Source: Desulfobacteraceae bacterium (GTDB taxonomy: Bacteria > Desulfobacterota > DSM-4660 > Desulfatiglandales > Desulfatiglandaceae). From it: DNA of 6,580 nucleotides. Below, piece by piece: positions 1-6,206 of the stretch (the first letter of the stretch is position 1; each line of letters starts with the position of its first letter). Position numbers and translations under genes: made by a program. Below the pieces are notes generated by a model. It saw only the letters and a program-made list of their open reading frames with translations, made no database searches and was not told where the DNA came from. The DNA lies in NCBI GenBank assembly GCA_011042035.1, contig DQZA01000100.1:1-6580 (forward strand). Direction: 5' to 3'.

Positions 1-3
1 ATA

Positions 4-2106
4 GTGAACTTGAAACGCCTGCTCCTGTGGACCATTATCGGGACTGGAATATCTTCCATTTCCACTGAACTTCTTATTGTCAGGGAATTCCTCACCCAAT
101 TTCATGGAAATGAAATAACCATCTCGCTGGTATTCTTTTCGTGGCTTCTTCTCACTGGGGCCGGCAGCCTCGTGGCAAGACTGTCGAGGCGCCCGTCCCT
201 CGGCCTTTATGCAGGACTTCTCCTGGCCTTTGCCCTTTGGCCTTTGTGCCAGATCATTCTCATCAGATATCTAAGGGATATTTTTTTTATCCGTGGTGCA
301 GCGCCGGGATTCAACCTAATCATAGTATATGTAACTGTGCTGAGTGCCCCCTATTGCCTCATCACCGGATTTGTGCTGCCATATTCCCAAAAAGTCATTA
401 ATAGTGCAGGGTACTCCTTTGATGCCGGCCAGCTATACCAAACAGATAATATCGGAGATATCCTTGGAGGTGCATTATTCAGTTTCATACTGGTGTACTG
501 GTTCAGTCCGTTTCAGATGGTCTTGATCTGTTCCTTGTGTCTTGTCTTCTCTCTCGTTGGCATCTTGATCAAGACGGGCAAGCACCTGTGGCTAGGGGCA
601 GCGGGGTTGCTTTTTCTTGTATTTGCCCTTGTGTGCATGAACAAGGGATTTGAGCTTCAGACCCTTCGCGGCCAATTCGGAAATGTAGTGAAATACCTGG
701 AATCCCCATATGGAAGAATTGTTATTAGCCAAGAGGGCAAGCAACATACCTTCTGGGAGTCGGGCACGCCTTTATACTCGGATGCGGATGTGATGCGGGC
801 CGAGGAAAAAATACATTATGCCTTGTCGCAGCGAGACCGCATGAAAAATGTCCTTTTGATATCAGGGGGGCTCGGAGAGACCCTCGATGAGTTAGCCAAG
901 TATAGTCCAAGGCGAGTGGATTACGTGGAACTTGATCCAAGCCTTACATCGGTTGCCACCACCATGGGGGCGATTAGAAGGATGCCCTGGCTACATATTG
1001 CAAATACTGATGGGCGGCTTTTTCTCAAGCAAGTTGCATCCAAATATGATTGCATAGTTGTGGACCTGCCTGACCCGGATACTTTCCAGATAAATCGTTT
1101 CTTCACCAAGGAGTTCTTCGCACTTGCCAAGAAAAGACTTGCTCCTCAGGGAGTCCTGTCCCTGAGTATGAAGTATTCCCATAATTTCATAAGCAGGATC
1201 AGAAAAAGGAAACTGGCCACCCTCTACAGCACGGCCAAAACAGCTTTCAAGCATGTACTGGTCATCCCAGGGAGCGAGGCCTTTTTCCTTTGCAGTGATA
1301 CTCCCCTGTCTTCGGATGTCCCTGGGCTGCTCAAAATGTTAAGTATAAATACCAGGTATGTTGAAGGCTTCTATTATGGGAACGTAACACGAGAAAGAAT
1401 CAATGAGATCAATACAATCGCAAAATACGGGGGAGGCATTAACGAGGATTTTAGGCCCATTCTCATTAAGATAACACAGCAGGAATGGTTCTTGAAGCAG
1501 GGATCAAGCCCTATCCCGTTTATGATTGGATTTGGGATTTCGGTTATCGTTTATCTAGTATTCTTAAGGAAAGAGGAATACGTTCTCTTTACCACTGGTC
1601 TTTCAAACATGGGAGCCGAGATGCTGGTGGTTTACGCAGTGCAGATATTGTTCGGATACGTGTACCTGAAGATTGGAGCGATAGTTACAGCCTTTCTTTT
1701 TGGGCTGCTCCCCGGGGCAGCACTTGGCAACCGTTATAAGGCCAGAGGCGCATGGCTGCTGCTTTGTGCTGATATTGCCTTGATAACACTACTGGCCATT
1801 TTTCTTATCTGGTCAGCCTACCTAAAGGTCCAGATTAGTTCATGGGTTTTCCTGGCCTATGGGGTGCTTTTTTCTGTGGTCTGCGGGTTTCAATTCCCTG
1901 TAGTTGCCTACATAATTGGTGAAGAACAGAGCCCTGCGGCGGGTTGCCTTGCTGCGGATTTGGCAGGCGCTGCAGTGGGTACCCTCTTGGTGGGGGCAAT
2001 ACTTGTGCCCATATGGGGTATGGCCATTGCAGCCGCTGCCTTGATTTTGTGCAAGGCTGGCACTACAATGTTCCTTGTTAGGGAAATGCCAAAGGAGTTC
2101 GGGTAG
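4..2106 (+). CDS. Polytopic membrane protein with internal spermidine-synthase-like domain
   Basis: A 700-residue protein with three parts. Residues about 5-212 hold roughly six or seven hydrophobic segments. Residues about 225-490 form a soluble Rossmann domain like spermidine synthase. Residues about 503-690 hold about six more membrane segments. In the soluble domain the nucleotide loop reads SGGLGE (287-292), followed by VELDPSL (308-314), DGR (336-338) and DLPDPDT (354-360), which keeps the two acidic residues of the synthase D-x-x-D-P motif. INEDFRP (479-485) resembles the family's NxDxxP segment. The synthase GGGDG aspartate is replaced by Leu290, so classical aminopropyl transfer is doubtful. 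YQTDNIGDILGG (145-156) and AADLAGAAVGT (650-660) look like matching motifs in the two membrane halves. The GTG start at 4 is the first in the window, but the frame is open to the left edge, so the true start could lie outside. Substrate unknown. Confidence 0.85.
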   Translation: MNLKRLLLWTIIGTGISSISTELLIVREFLTQFHGNEITISLVFFSWLLLTGAGSLVARLSRRPSLGLYAGLLLAFALWPLCQIILIRYLRDIFFIRGAAPGFNLIIVYVTVLSAPYCLITGFVLPYSQKVINSAGYSFDAGQLYQTDNIGDILGGALFSFILVYWFSPFQMVLICSLCLVFSLVGILIKTGKHLWLGAAGLLFLVFALVCMNKGFELQTLRGQFGNVVKYLESPYGRIVISQEGKQHTFWESGTPLYSDADVMRAEEKIHYALSQRDRMKNVLLISGGLGETLDELAKYSPRRVDYVELDPSLTSVATTMGAIRRMPWLHIANTDGRLFLKQVASKYDCIVVDLPDPDTFQINRFFTKEFFALAKKRLAPQGVLSLSMKYSHNFISRIRKRKLATLYSTAKTAFKHVLVIPGSEAFFLCSDTPLSSDVPGLLKMLSINTRYVEGFYYGNVTRERINEINTIAKYGGGINEDFRPILIKITQQEWFLKQGSSPIPFMIGFGISVIVYLVFLRKEEYVLFTTGLSNMGAEMLVVYAVQILFGYVYLKIGAIVTAFLFGLLPGAALGNRYKARGAWLLLCADIALITLLAIFLIWSAYLKVQISSWVFLAYGVLFSVVCGFQFPVVAYIIGEEQSPAAGCLAADLAGAAVGTLLVGAILVPIWGMAIAAAALILCKAGTTMFLVREMPKEFG

Positions 2107-2182
2107 GGGTGTCCAAGATATCTGAACAAGACAGGAGCTCGGTTAGCGGTGAACGGAGAACTGCAGACGGTAGGGTAGATCC

Positions 2183-3388
2183 ATGTCAAAAGGGAATAAA
2201 CGCCCTCGGGGCAGGCTTGAAATGACACGCAAGGAGTTCCTGAAATGGCTTGGGCTTGGCACTGCTGCCGCCTTTTGCCCCGCCCCAGCCTATGCCCTTC
2301 TTAGCAAAAACTCCCGCAAGAGCATAAGGGGGCACGTATTTAAGGGTGATGCGCCAAAAAAGCCCTGGAAATGGTCCGTGGAGGGATACCACTATGCATC
2401 CAATGGGAAGGATGTTCAGTGCCAGGTATGTCCAAACAGGTGTTACCTGAGTCCAGGCGACCGCAGCGTCTGCAGGTCCAAGGTCAACATTGGGGGCAAG
2501 CTTTATTCCTTGGCCTACGGTGACCCCTGCGCGGTGCACGCAGATCCCATAGAGAAAAAGCCTTTGTTTCATTTCTATCCACGCACCTGGATTTTCTCCA
2601 TTGCCACAACAGGATGCAACTTCAGGTGCTTGAACTGTCAGAACTGGGAGATATCCCAGAGAAGGCCTGAGGATGTTAGCCATTACGAGCTTTTTCCTGC
2701 CGATGTGGTACGTGAAACAAAGAAACGGAAACTGCCTTCCATTGCATATACCTATTCAGAGCCCATTACGTACTACGAGTATATGTATGATACTGCCAAG
2801 CTGGCCCGCCAGGAAGGGATCAACAACGTACTAGTGTCCAATGGATACATTAACCGGGATCCGCTCCTGGAGCTGTGCAAGGTGCTGGATGCGGCGAATA
2901 TAAACTTAAAATCATTTGATGATGAGATTTACCAATGCCTCAATGGAGGGACTCTGCAGCCGGTGCTCAACACCTTCAAGACCCTCAATGAACAAGGAAT
3001 ATGGTTTGAGATGACCACCCTTGTGGTGCCCACCTATGTGGACCACGATGACATGATAAAAAGAATGTGCGGCTGGATTCTCAAGGAGCTGGGACCTGAC
3101 CATCCGTTGCACTTTCTGCGATTTTTTCCTAGATACAAGCTAACCCGCCTCCCTCCAACCCCCATCGATACCCTGGAGCGGCTCCGCAATATAGCCCTGA
3201 CTGAAGGCATACATTACGTCTATATCGGGAATGTTCCGGGACATGAGGCAGAGAGCACCTATTGCCATAATTGCCACAAGGTGCTTATCGAAAGAAATGG
3301 CTACATGATTGGCCAGTTCAACATCGTGAAAGGCAAATGCAAGTTTTGCGGTACCCCCATCCCAGGGGTTTGGGGAGTCAACGAGTGA
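2183..3388 (+). CDS. amrS: AmmeMemoRadiSam-type radical SAM enzyme (AmrS family) with Tat-like leader
   Basis: A 401-residue radical SAM protein of the AmrS type, often annotated as pyruvate formate-lyase activating enzyme-like. The cluster motif is C145-x3-C149-x2-C152 within TTGCNFRCLNCQNW, and TYSEP (190-194) follows as expected. An N-terminal cysteine set (C80, C83, C87, C97) precedes it, and a C-terminal zinc-ribbon-like set (C361, C364, C386, C389) ends the protein. The family's target is not firmly known; AMMECR1 and Memo partners are not in this window. Residues 15-26 (TRKEFLKWLGLG) followed by an Ala-rich stretch ending AYA near 38 resemble a Tat leader with RK instead of RR. ATG 2183 is the longest start, bounded by an in-frame stop at 2171, but its ribosome site is weak. 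ATG 2222 would give MTRKEFLK, a more typical leader start, after GGGGCAGG. It lies 76 bases after the membrane protein gene, probably in one operon. Confidence 0.88.
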   Translation: MSKGNKRPRGRLEMTRKEFLKWLGLGTAAAFCPAPAYALLSKNSRKSIRGHVFKGDAPKKPWKWSVEGYHYASNGKDVQCQVCPNRCYLSPGDRSVCRSKVNIGGKLYSLAYGDPCAVHADPIEKKPLFHFYPRTWIFSIATTGCNFRCLNCQNWEISQRRPEDVSHYELFPADVVRETKKRKLPSIAYTYSEPITYYEYMYDTAKLARQEGINNVLVSNGYINRDPLLELCKVLDAANINLKSFDDEIYQCLNGGTLQPVLNTFKTLNEQGIWFEMTTLVVPTYVDHDDMIKRMCGWILKELGPDHPLHFLRFFPRYKLTRLPPTPIDTLERLRNIALTEGIHYVYIGNVPGHEAESTYCHNCHKVLIERNGYMIGQFNIVKGKCKFCGTPIPGVWGVNE

Positions 3389-3392
3389 AAAA

Positions 3393-4199
3393 CTAGTCTC
3401 CCACAAACTTGGGTGGGCGTTTTTCCATGAACGCCTGGAATGCCTCCACTAGGTCCTTGGACTGGAGAATTGCTGCATTTTTTTGTGCCACGTACCTGAG
3501 TCCAGGATAAACGCCATTGTCCCTGCTATACAGTATAACCTCTTTGACGCCCTGCACAGCAAGAGGTGAGCACGAGGCAATGTCTCGGGCAAGTTTTTCC
3601 GCCTCAGAATACAGTGCATCGCGATCAGGCGTTACCCTGGTGACAAGGCCCATGGCGAGGGCCTCTTCGGCAGTAAAATCTCTCCCGGTTAGGGCCAGCT
3701 CCCTGAACCAGCCGTGGCCAATAATATGGGGAAGCCTTTGTAAAGTACCCAGATCTGCCACAATGGCAACCTTTGTCTCTCGAATGGAGAAAACAGCATC
3801 CCTTGAGGCCAACCTGATATCGCAGGCACTTATCAAGTCTACTCCTCCCCCAATACAGGGGCCATGGACCGCTGCAATTACGGGCTTGCGGCAGCGTTCC
3901 ACGGCGTTTATGCAATCTTGAAGTTTCAAGATTTCCCTTGAAAGCTCATCCCTGAACCGTGCGCCTTCACCCTGGATAAGTCCGCCGAGTTCCATGAAAT
4001 CAATGCCAGCGGAGAAGGCTTTGCCTTCCGCCTTGATTATCACCACTCGCACCTCGTCATCCTGGTCAAACTCCTGGAAGTGGCCCTTGAGGCCTTGGAA
4101 GAACGCCATGTTCATGGTGTTTAATTTGTCGGGCCTGTTGAGTGTGAGCCAAAGTATGCCGTCTTGCTTTTCAGCCTTGAATATTTCCTGCCCTGCCAT
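3393..4199 (-). CDS. Enoyl-CoA hydratase/isomerase family protein, dienoyl-CoA isomerase (ECH1) type
   Basis: A 268-residue crotonase-fold protein, full length for the family. The oxyanion-hole segments are FSAGID (62-67) and CIGGGVD (115-121). The acidic residues D121, E141 and D149 have the same spacing (20 and 8 residues) as the catalytic Asp-Glu-Asp set of rat ECH1 (176, 196, 204 from memory), and ADLGTLQRLP (148-157) is very close to the ECH1 sequence. The predicted reaction is 3,5-dienoyl-CoA to 2,4-dienoyl-CoA isomerisation in unsaturated fatty acid or related acyl-CoA breakdown in the cytoplasm. Related activities, such as aromatic or cyclic acyl-CoA hydratases, cannot be excluded. 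The ATG start is firm, with AAGGAGGT four bases upstream. The gene is convergent with amrS, with 4 bases between stop codons, and has no neighbour on its own strand in the window, so it is likely transcribed alone. Its upstream region is filled with repeats. Confidence 0.9.
   Translation of the reverse strand: MAGQEIFKAEKQDGILWLTLNRPDKLNTMNMAFFQGLKGHFQEFDQDDEVRVVIIKAEGKAFSAGIDFMELGGLIQGEGARFRDELSREILKLQDCINAVERCRKPVIAAVHGPCIGGGVDLISACDIRLASRDAVFSIRETKVAIVADLGTLQRLPHIIGHGWFRELALTGRDFTAEEALAMGLVTRVTPDRDALYSEAEKLARDIASCSPLAVQGVKEVILYSRDNGVYPGLRYVAQKNAAILQSKDLVEAFQAFMEKRPPKFVGD
3400..3424 (+). terminator. Weak rho-independent terminator-like hairpin after amrS
   Basis: CCCAC (3400-3404) pairs with GTGGG (3413-3417) around an 8-base loop, followed by CG and five T (3420-3424). 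It starts 12 bases after the amrS stop codon and lies inside the 3' end of the convergent crotonase gene. The stem is only 5 bp, so the call is tentative. Confidence 0.35.
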
Positions 4200-4203
4200 G
4201 ATT

Positions 4204-4211
4204 ACCTCCTT
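4204..4211 (-). promoter_or_regulatory. Strong Shine-Dalgarno site of the crotonase gene
   Basis: Read on the minus strand this is AAGGAGGT, followed by AATC and the ATG at 4199-4197. It is a near-perfect anti-16S match at good spacing and fixes the start codon. It is the strongest ribosome site in the window. Confidence 0.85.
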
Positions 4212-4234
4212 CTTGTCTCTCTCTTAGCCATGTT

Positions 4235-4316
4235 TCATCCCTGCCTGACGCCCGCCTGACCATCGGGCAGGGCCAAAGCTCATCTTCGCCTGAACGCAAT
4301 GGCGGGCAGGGAAATG
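4235..4316. repeat. Cluster of CCCTGCC / GGCAGGG inverted and direct repeats
   Basis: CCCTGCC (4239-4245) is inverted at 4266-4272 and again at 4305-4311. GCCCGCC (4250-4256) is inverted at 4301-4307. CCTGAC occurs at 4244-4249 and 4255-4260, and CGCCTGA at 4253-4259 and 4287-4293. The block can fold in two competing ways. It lies 24 bases or more upstream of the crotonase Shine-Dalgarno site and may be in that gene's leader. It looks like a REP-type intergenic repeat; no coding potential is believed here. Confidence 0.55.
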
Positions 4317-4344
4317 ACAATTCTGGGATCGAATAACTGAGTGC

Positions 4345-4424
4345 CTGATAGGCCGCTTCGCTGCCTTCTCGAGGCCCAGCGCAGGTAGGGGGAACATCCC
4401 CTGCGTGGCTTGCGGCCTTGTCAG
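4345..4424. repeat. 80-base branched foldback (three-way-junction-like) element
   Basis: The closing stem is GGCCGC (4351-4356) with GCGGCC (4412-4417), extended by CTGA (4345-4348) with TCAG (4421-4424). Inside are two hairpins. One is CGCTG/CAGCG (4359-4363, 4377-4381) with an inner CCT/AGG pairing. The other is GCA/TGC (4381-4383, 4402-4404; 4381 can serve only one of the two stems) enclosing GGGG/CCCC (4388-4391, 4398-4401). The fold works on either strand. It could be a short foldback repeat or, read on the minus strand, a structured leader of the crotonase gene. It matches no riboswitch consensus I recognise. Confidence 0.45.
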
Positions 4425-4445
4425 ACAGCCATTCCCCTGGTCACA

Positions 4446-4455
4446 CCTGAAATCG
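4446..4455. repeat. Left 10-bp target-site duplication of MITE copy A
   Basis: CCTGAAATCG here is repeated exactly and in the same orientation at 4718-4727, directly outside the two ends of the MITE-like element. An exact 10-bp direct repeat in this position is the expected trace of transposition. Confidence 0.7.
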
Positions 4456-4717
4456 TAATAGCTCAATATTCAGGGGCCGTTTAGAAAAATCCCCCCTGGC
4501 CCGGACCTGGCTAAAACGAGGTGTTGCATAACACGCACACTGGTAGTATCAATGGCGCTCTTTTGCAAAATGCAACCCCCGTCGCGCCAGGGCAGGCCTC
4601 AATCCCCCTTTTTCAAAGGGGGAAGTTTTTGGCGTTCCCCCCTTTGCAAAGGGGGGTAAGGGGGGATTTGGCGGTCCTTTGCGGACTGACACTTTGCCCC
4701 GAGATATTGAGCTGATA
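4456..4717 (+). mobile_element. MITE-like element, copy A (262 bp)
   Basis: The left end reads TAATAGCTCAATAT and continues to GGGG at 4473-4476. The right end, reverse complemented, reads TATCAGCTCAATAT and continues to GGGG (4700-4697). The ends therefore share TA, then AGCTCAATAT, then GGGG. A second inner pair, AAATCCCCCC (4487-4496) and GGGGGGATTT (4660-4669), strengthens the foldback. Exact 10-bp direct repeats flank it. It carries no believable gene, so it would need a transposase supplied elsewhere; a 10-bp duplication would fit an IS4-like enzyme, which is inference. The same termini occur, in opposite orientation, at 5882-6206. Confidence 0.7.
4601..4669. repeat. Twin G/C-tract hairpin repeat nested in MITE copy A
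   Basis: Two adjacent hairpins: CCCCCTTT (4604-4611) with AAAGGGGG (4615-4622) around a TTC loop, and a perfect 20-base palindrome at 4637-4656 made of C6-TTT-GC-AAA-G6. AATCCCCC (4601-4608) can also pair with GGGGGATT (4661-4668) to close both into one cloverleaf. Repeats of this style are common in intergenic DNA of Desulfobacterota and related groups, by recollection. Confidence 0.7.
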
Positions 4718-4727
4718 CCTGAAATCG
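4718..4727. repeat. Right 10-bp target-site duplication of MITE copy A
   Basis: CCTGAAATCG, identical to 4446-4455, directly follows the right terminal repeat of copy A. Confidence 0.7.
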
Positions 4728-4864
4728 GTTTTTGGACAGGCATGATCTTGCATATTAACAGGATACCCGGTGATACGGTCAAGAATTTTTGTTCTGGTTA
4801 TTCAAGGACAGCAATGGAAGGGGGCACATTGAAAATACAGCAATGGTGTGTTAACTTTCCTCAT

Positions 4865-4870
4865 AGGTGA
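4865..4870 (+). promoter_or_regulatory. Shine-Dalgarno site deciding the start of the 94-residue gene
   Basis: AGGTGA lies four bases before ATG 4875. The alternative in-frame GTG at 4848 lacks a comparable site, so ATG 4875 is preferred. Confidence 0.55.
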
Positions 4871-4874
4871 CAAG

Positions 4875-5159
4875 ATGAGAAGAACATTGGTGGGTGATGG
4901 CAATGTTATGTTCTTTGTTGTTTCAAGCCACCAGGACCCTGAGGTGGAAAGGCAAGAGCGACTGATCTTCTTATTAAAAGAGATGGCGGGGGACGATAGA
5001 GTAATAAATATTATCCCCGCAATGCCACCTGTGAAGGACCATATACCTTCCACTGACGTGATCATCTTTCCTCCGGGCCGGATCAAGGAGGTGTTTTGGC
5101 TGGTCCTAGATAAGATGCGTAGGAGCTTAGTGAGGAATGAGGTTGACCATTCTCTATGA
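4875..5159 (+). CDS. Small hypothetical protein coupled to the downstream hydrolase
   Basis: A 94-residue soluble protein I do not recognise. It has no signal peptide or membrane segment. It starts MRRTLVGDGNVMFFVV, which looks like a first beta strand, then has a charged segment EVERQERLIFLLKEM likely to be a helix, then STDVIIFPPGRIKEVFWLVLDKMRRSL, which suggests another strand followed by a helix. This alternating pattern suggests a small alpha/beta fold, but no motif supports a function. The case for a real gene is its ribosome site, its position, and its 3' end overlapping the hydrolase start by 23 bases, a layout typical of translational coupling. An upstream GTG at 4848 would add nine residues. 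The reverse-strand frame across the same DNA (4802-5221) is open too but has no homology-like features, so it is treated as a shadow. Confidence 0.6.
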   Translation: MRRTLVGDGNVMFFVVSSHQDPEVERQERLIFLLKEMAGDDRVINIIPAMPPVKDHIPSTDVIIFPPGRIKEVFWLVLDKMRRSLVRNEVDHSL

Positions 5160-5772
5160 CAATGAAGTATGGGCAAAGGGTTTGGTAAGCAGTTGGGGAT
5201 TTTCATGCTTGGTCGAAACACGTGAGGTTAATATCCTGTTCGATACCGGGGGCGATGGGCTCCTACTATTGCGGAATATGGAAAAACTATGCATTGACCC
5301 TGGGATTGTACATATTGTCTTTATTTCACATGGTCACTGGGATCATATGGGCGGTCTGGGTCAACTCCTTGCGGTAAGGAACGTTCCGGTGATAGTTCCC
5401 GCTTCTGCTGCTACTGGCAAGGCTGTCCCCGGTGTAAGGGTGACAACTAATTCGGCCGAGCTATATCCTGGTATATACACAACAGGAGAACTTGGTGGTA
5501 TAGAACAGTCGTTGGTGCTGAGAGCTGGCAAGGGGCTACTGGTAGTGGTGGGGTGCTCGCATCCCGGCGTGGGTAATATCTTGAAAAAGGCTTCTGAGTA
5601 TGGGAGAGTGAAGTATTTGGTCGGTGGGTTGCATGGATTTGATCAATTTGCTTTGCTCCAAGACCTGGACAAGGTCTGCCCTGTTCACTGCACGCAATAT
5701 AGACAGGAGATAGCGGACAGATATCCTGAAAAGTATATTGAAGGGGGAGCAGGGAAGGTGCTGGAGTTTTGA
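5137..5772 (+). CDS. Metallo-beta-lactamase-fold hydrolase (COG1237-like)
   Basis: A 211-residue MBL-fold protein. The metal motif is H65-G-H67-W-D69-H70 followed by MGG. Further likely ligands are H142 in GCSHPGVGNI (139-148), D36 in FDTGGD, and H166 in GGLHGF and H184 in VHCTQY. The GCSHPG and HCT segments point to the COG1237 group, whose archaeal members are often named dihydropterin-aminobenzene-phosphate synthase-like. The actual substrate of bacterial members is generally unknown, so no reaction is claimed. It is cytoplasmic, with no leader. At 211 residues it is shorter than the usual 250-300 of the group as I recall it, with a compact region between the second and third metal motifs. 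ATG 5137 lies inside the upstream gene; AGGAG at 5121-5125 and GAGGA directly before the ATG are both possible ribosome sites. No clear terminator follows. Confidence 0.85.
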   Translation: MRLTILYDNEVWAKGLVSSWGFSCLVETREVNILFDTGGDGLLLLRNMEKLCIDPGIVHIVFISHGHWDHMGGLGQLLAVRNVPVIVPASAATGKAVPGVRVTTNSAELYPGIYTTGELGGIEQSLVLRAGKGLLVVVGCSHPGVGNILKKASEYGRVKYLVGGLHGFDQFALLQDLDKVCPVHCTQYRQEIADRYPEKYIEGGAGKVLEF

Positions 5773-5881
5773 TTGGGTACTACCGCTAGCAGTGCAGAGG
5801 CCTCAGCATATGCACGAGTGTCGAGCGAGTCGCTTTAAGGCAGTGGCTATCTGCCAAATCGAGGCTTAGGCAGGCTATACG
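5773..5881. other. Gap between hydrolase gene and MITE copy B
   Basis: No gene is seen. Short palindromes occur: GAGGCCTC (5797-5804), GCATATGC (5806-5813), GCGAGTCGC (5825-5833), and a GGCAG/CTGCC hairpin (5839-5843, 5851-5855) not followed by a T run, so no terminator is called. With the element that follows, the whole stretch to 6245 is non-coding. Confidence 0.5.
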
Positions 5882-6206
5882 TATCAGCTCAATAATTAGG
5901 GGGTAGCAGGGAATGTGGTATTGGGCAAGAGGATTTTTCTTCCGCTCCGGGTCTCCCGGGCTGGTCTCTTCACTGACTTATCTGCGGGGGACACTGGCCC
6001 CCTCCGCATTCCCGGCACTCAACTGCCAATGAGAAAATGAGTTATCAAGGAGTTGGGCCACTTTGTGATGCCCTAGGTCTTTAAAGGGCTTTCTGAATGG
6101 TTGAGTACCGGGCTGCGGCTTCCCCCACTGATAAGTCAGGAAGAGACGGCGCCCTCCCGACAGTCGCGTCCGAAAAACCCTCTTGCCCCTTTTTATTGAG
6201 CTATTA
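5882..6206 (-). mobile_element. MITE-like foldback element, copy B (325 bp)
   Basis: The left end reads TATCAGCTCAATAA; the right end reverse complemented reads TAATAGCTCAATAA. These are the same two terminal variants as copy A but swapped, so copy B lies in the opposite orientation. Further inverted blocks run inward: GGGCAAGAGG plus TTTTTC (5923-5939 with 6172-6188, one mismatch), GTCTCTTC (5964-5971 with 6140-6147), CTGACTTATC (5973-5982 with 6130-6139), and CCCGGCACTCAAC (6011-6023 with 6100-6112, one mismatch). About 76 bases remain unpaired in the centre. The flanking 10-mers 5872-5881 and 6207-6216 agree at 6 of 10 positions, including TATAC in register, which may be a decayed duplication. 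No gene is supported. Confidence 0.68.

Noticed and set aside
2186..2683. 165-residue minus-strand open frame antisense to amrS
   Set aside because: The opposite strand encodes conserved cysteine motifs of AmrS, so this is a shadow frame.
4224..4466. 80-residue minus-strand open frame
   Set aside because: It is made entirely of the repeat cluster, the branched foldback and the end of MITE copy A, with no ribosome site or protein-like pattern.
4601..4669. CRISPR-like repeats
   Set aside because: The repeated units are adjacent palindromic hairpins without regular spacers.
4733..4753. Sigma-54-like promoter before the small gene
   Set aside because: The GG and GC elements are separated by 9 bases, or by 14 for the other GG, instead of the strict 10, so the match is not credible.
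4748..4776. TTGCAT with TGATAC 17 bases on as a sigma-70 promoter
   Set aside because: Each hexamer matches the consensus at only two or three positions, which is near chance.
4679..4870. 63-residue + strand open frame
   Set aside because: It begins inside the MITE and crosses its terminal repeat and target duplication; open by chance.
4802..5221. 139-residue minus-strand open frame
   Set aside because: It lies antisense to the 94-residue gene and the hydrolase start. The forward genes have ribosome sites and, for the hydrolase, clear motifs.
5839..5855. GGCAG/CTGCC hairpin as terminator of the hydrolase gene
   Set aside because: The stem is 5 bp and is followed by AAATC rather than a run of T.
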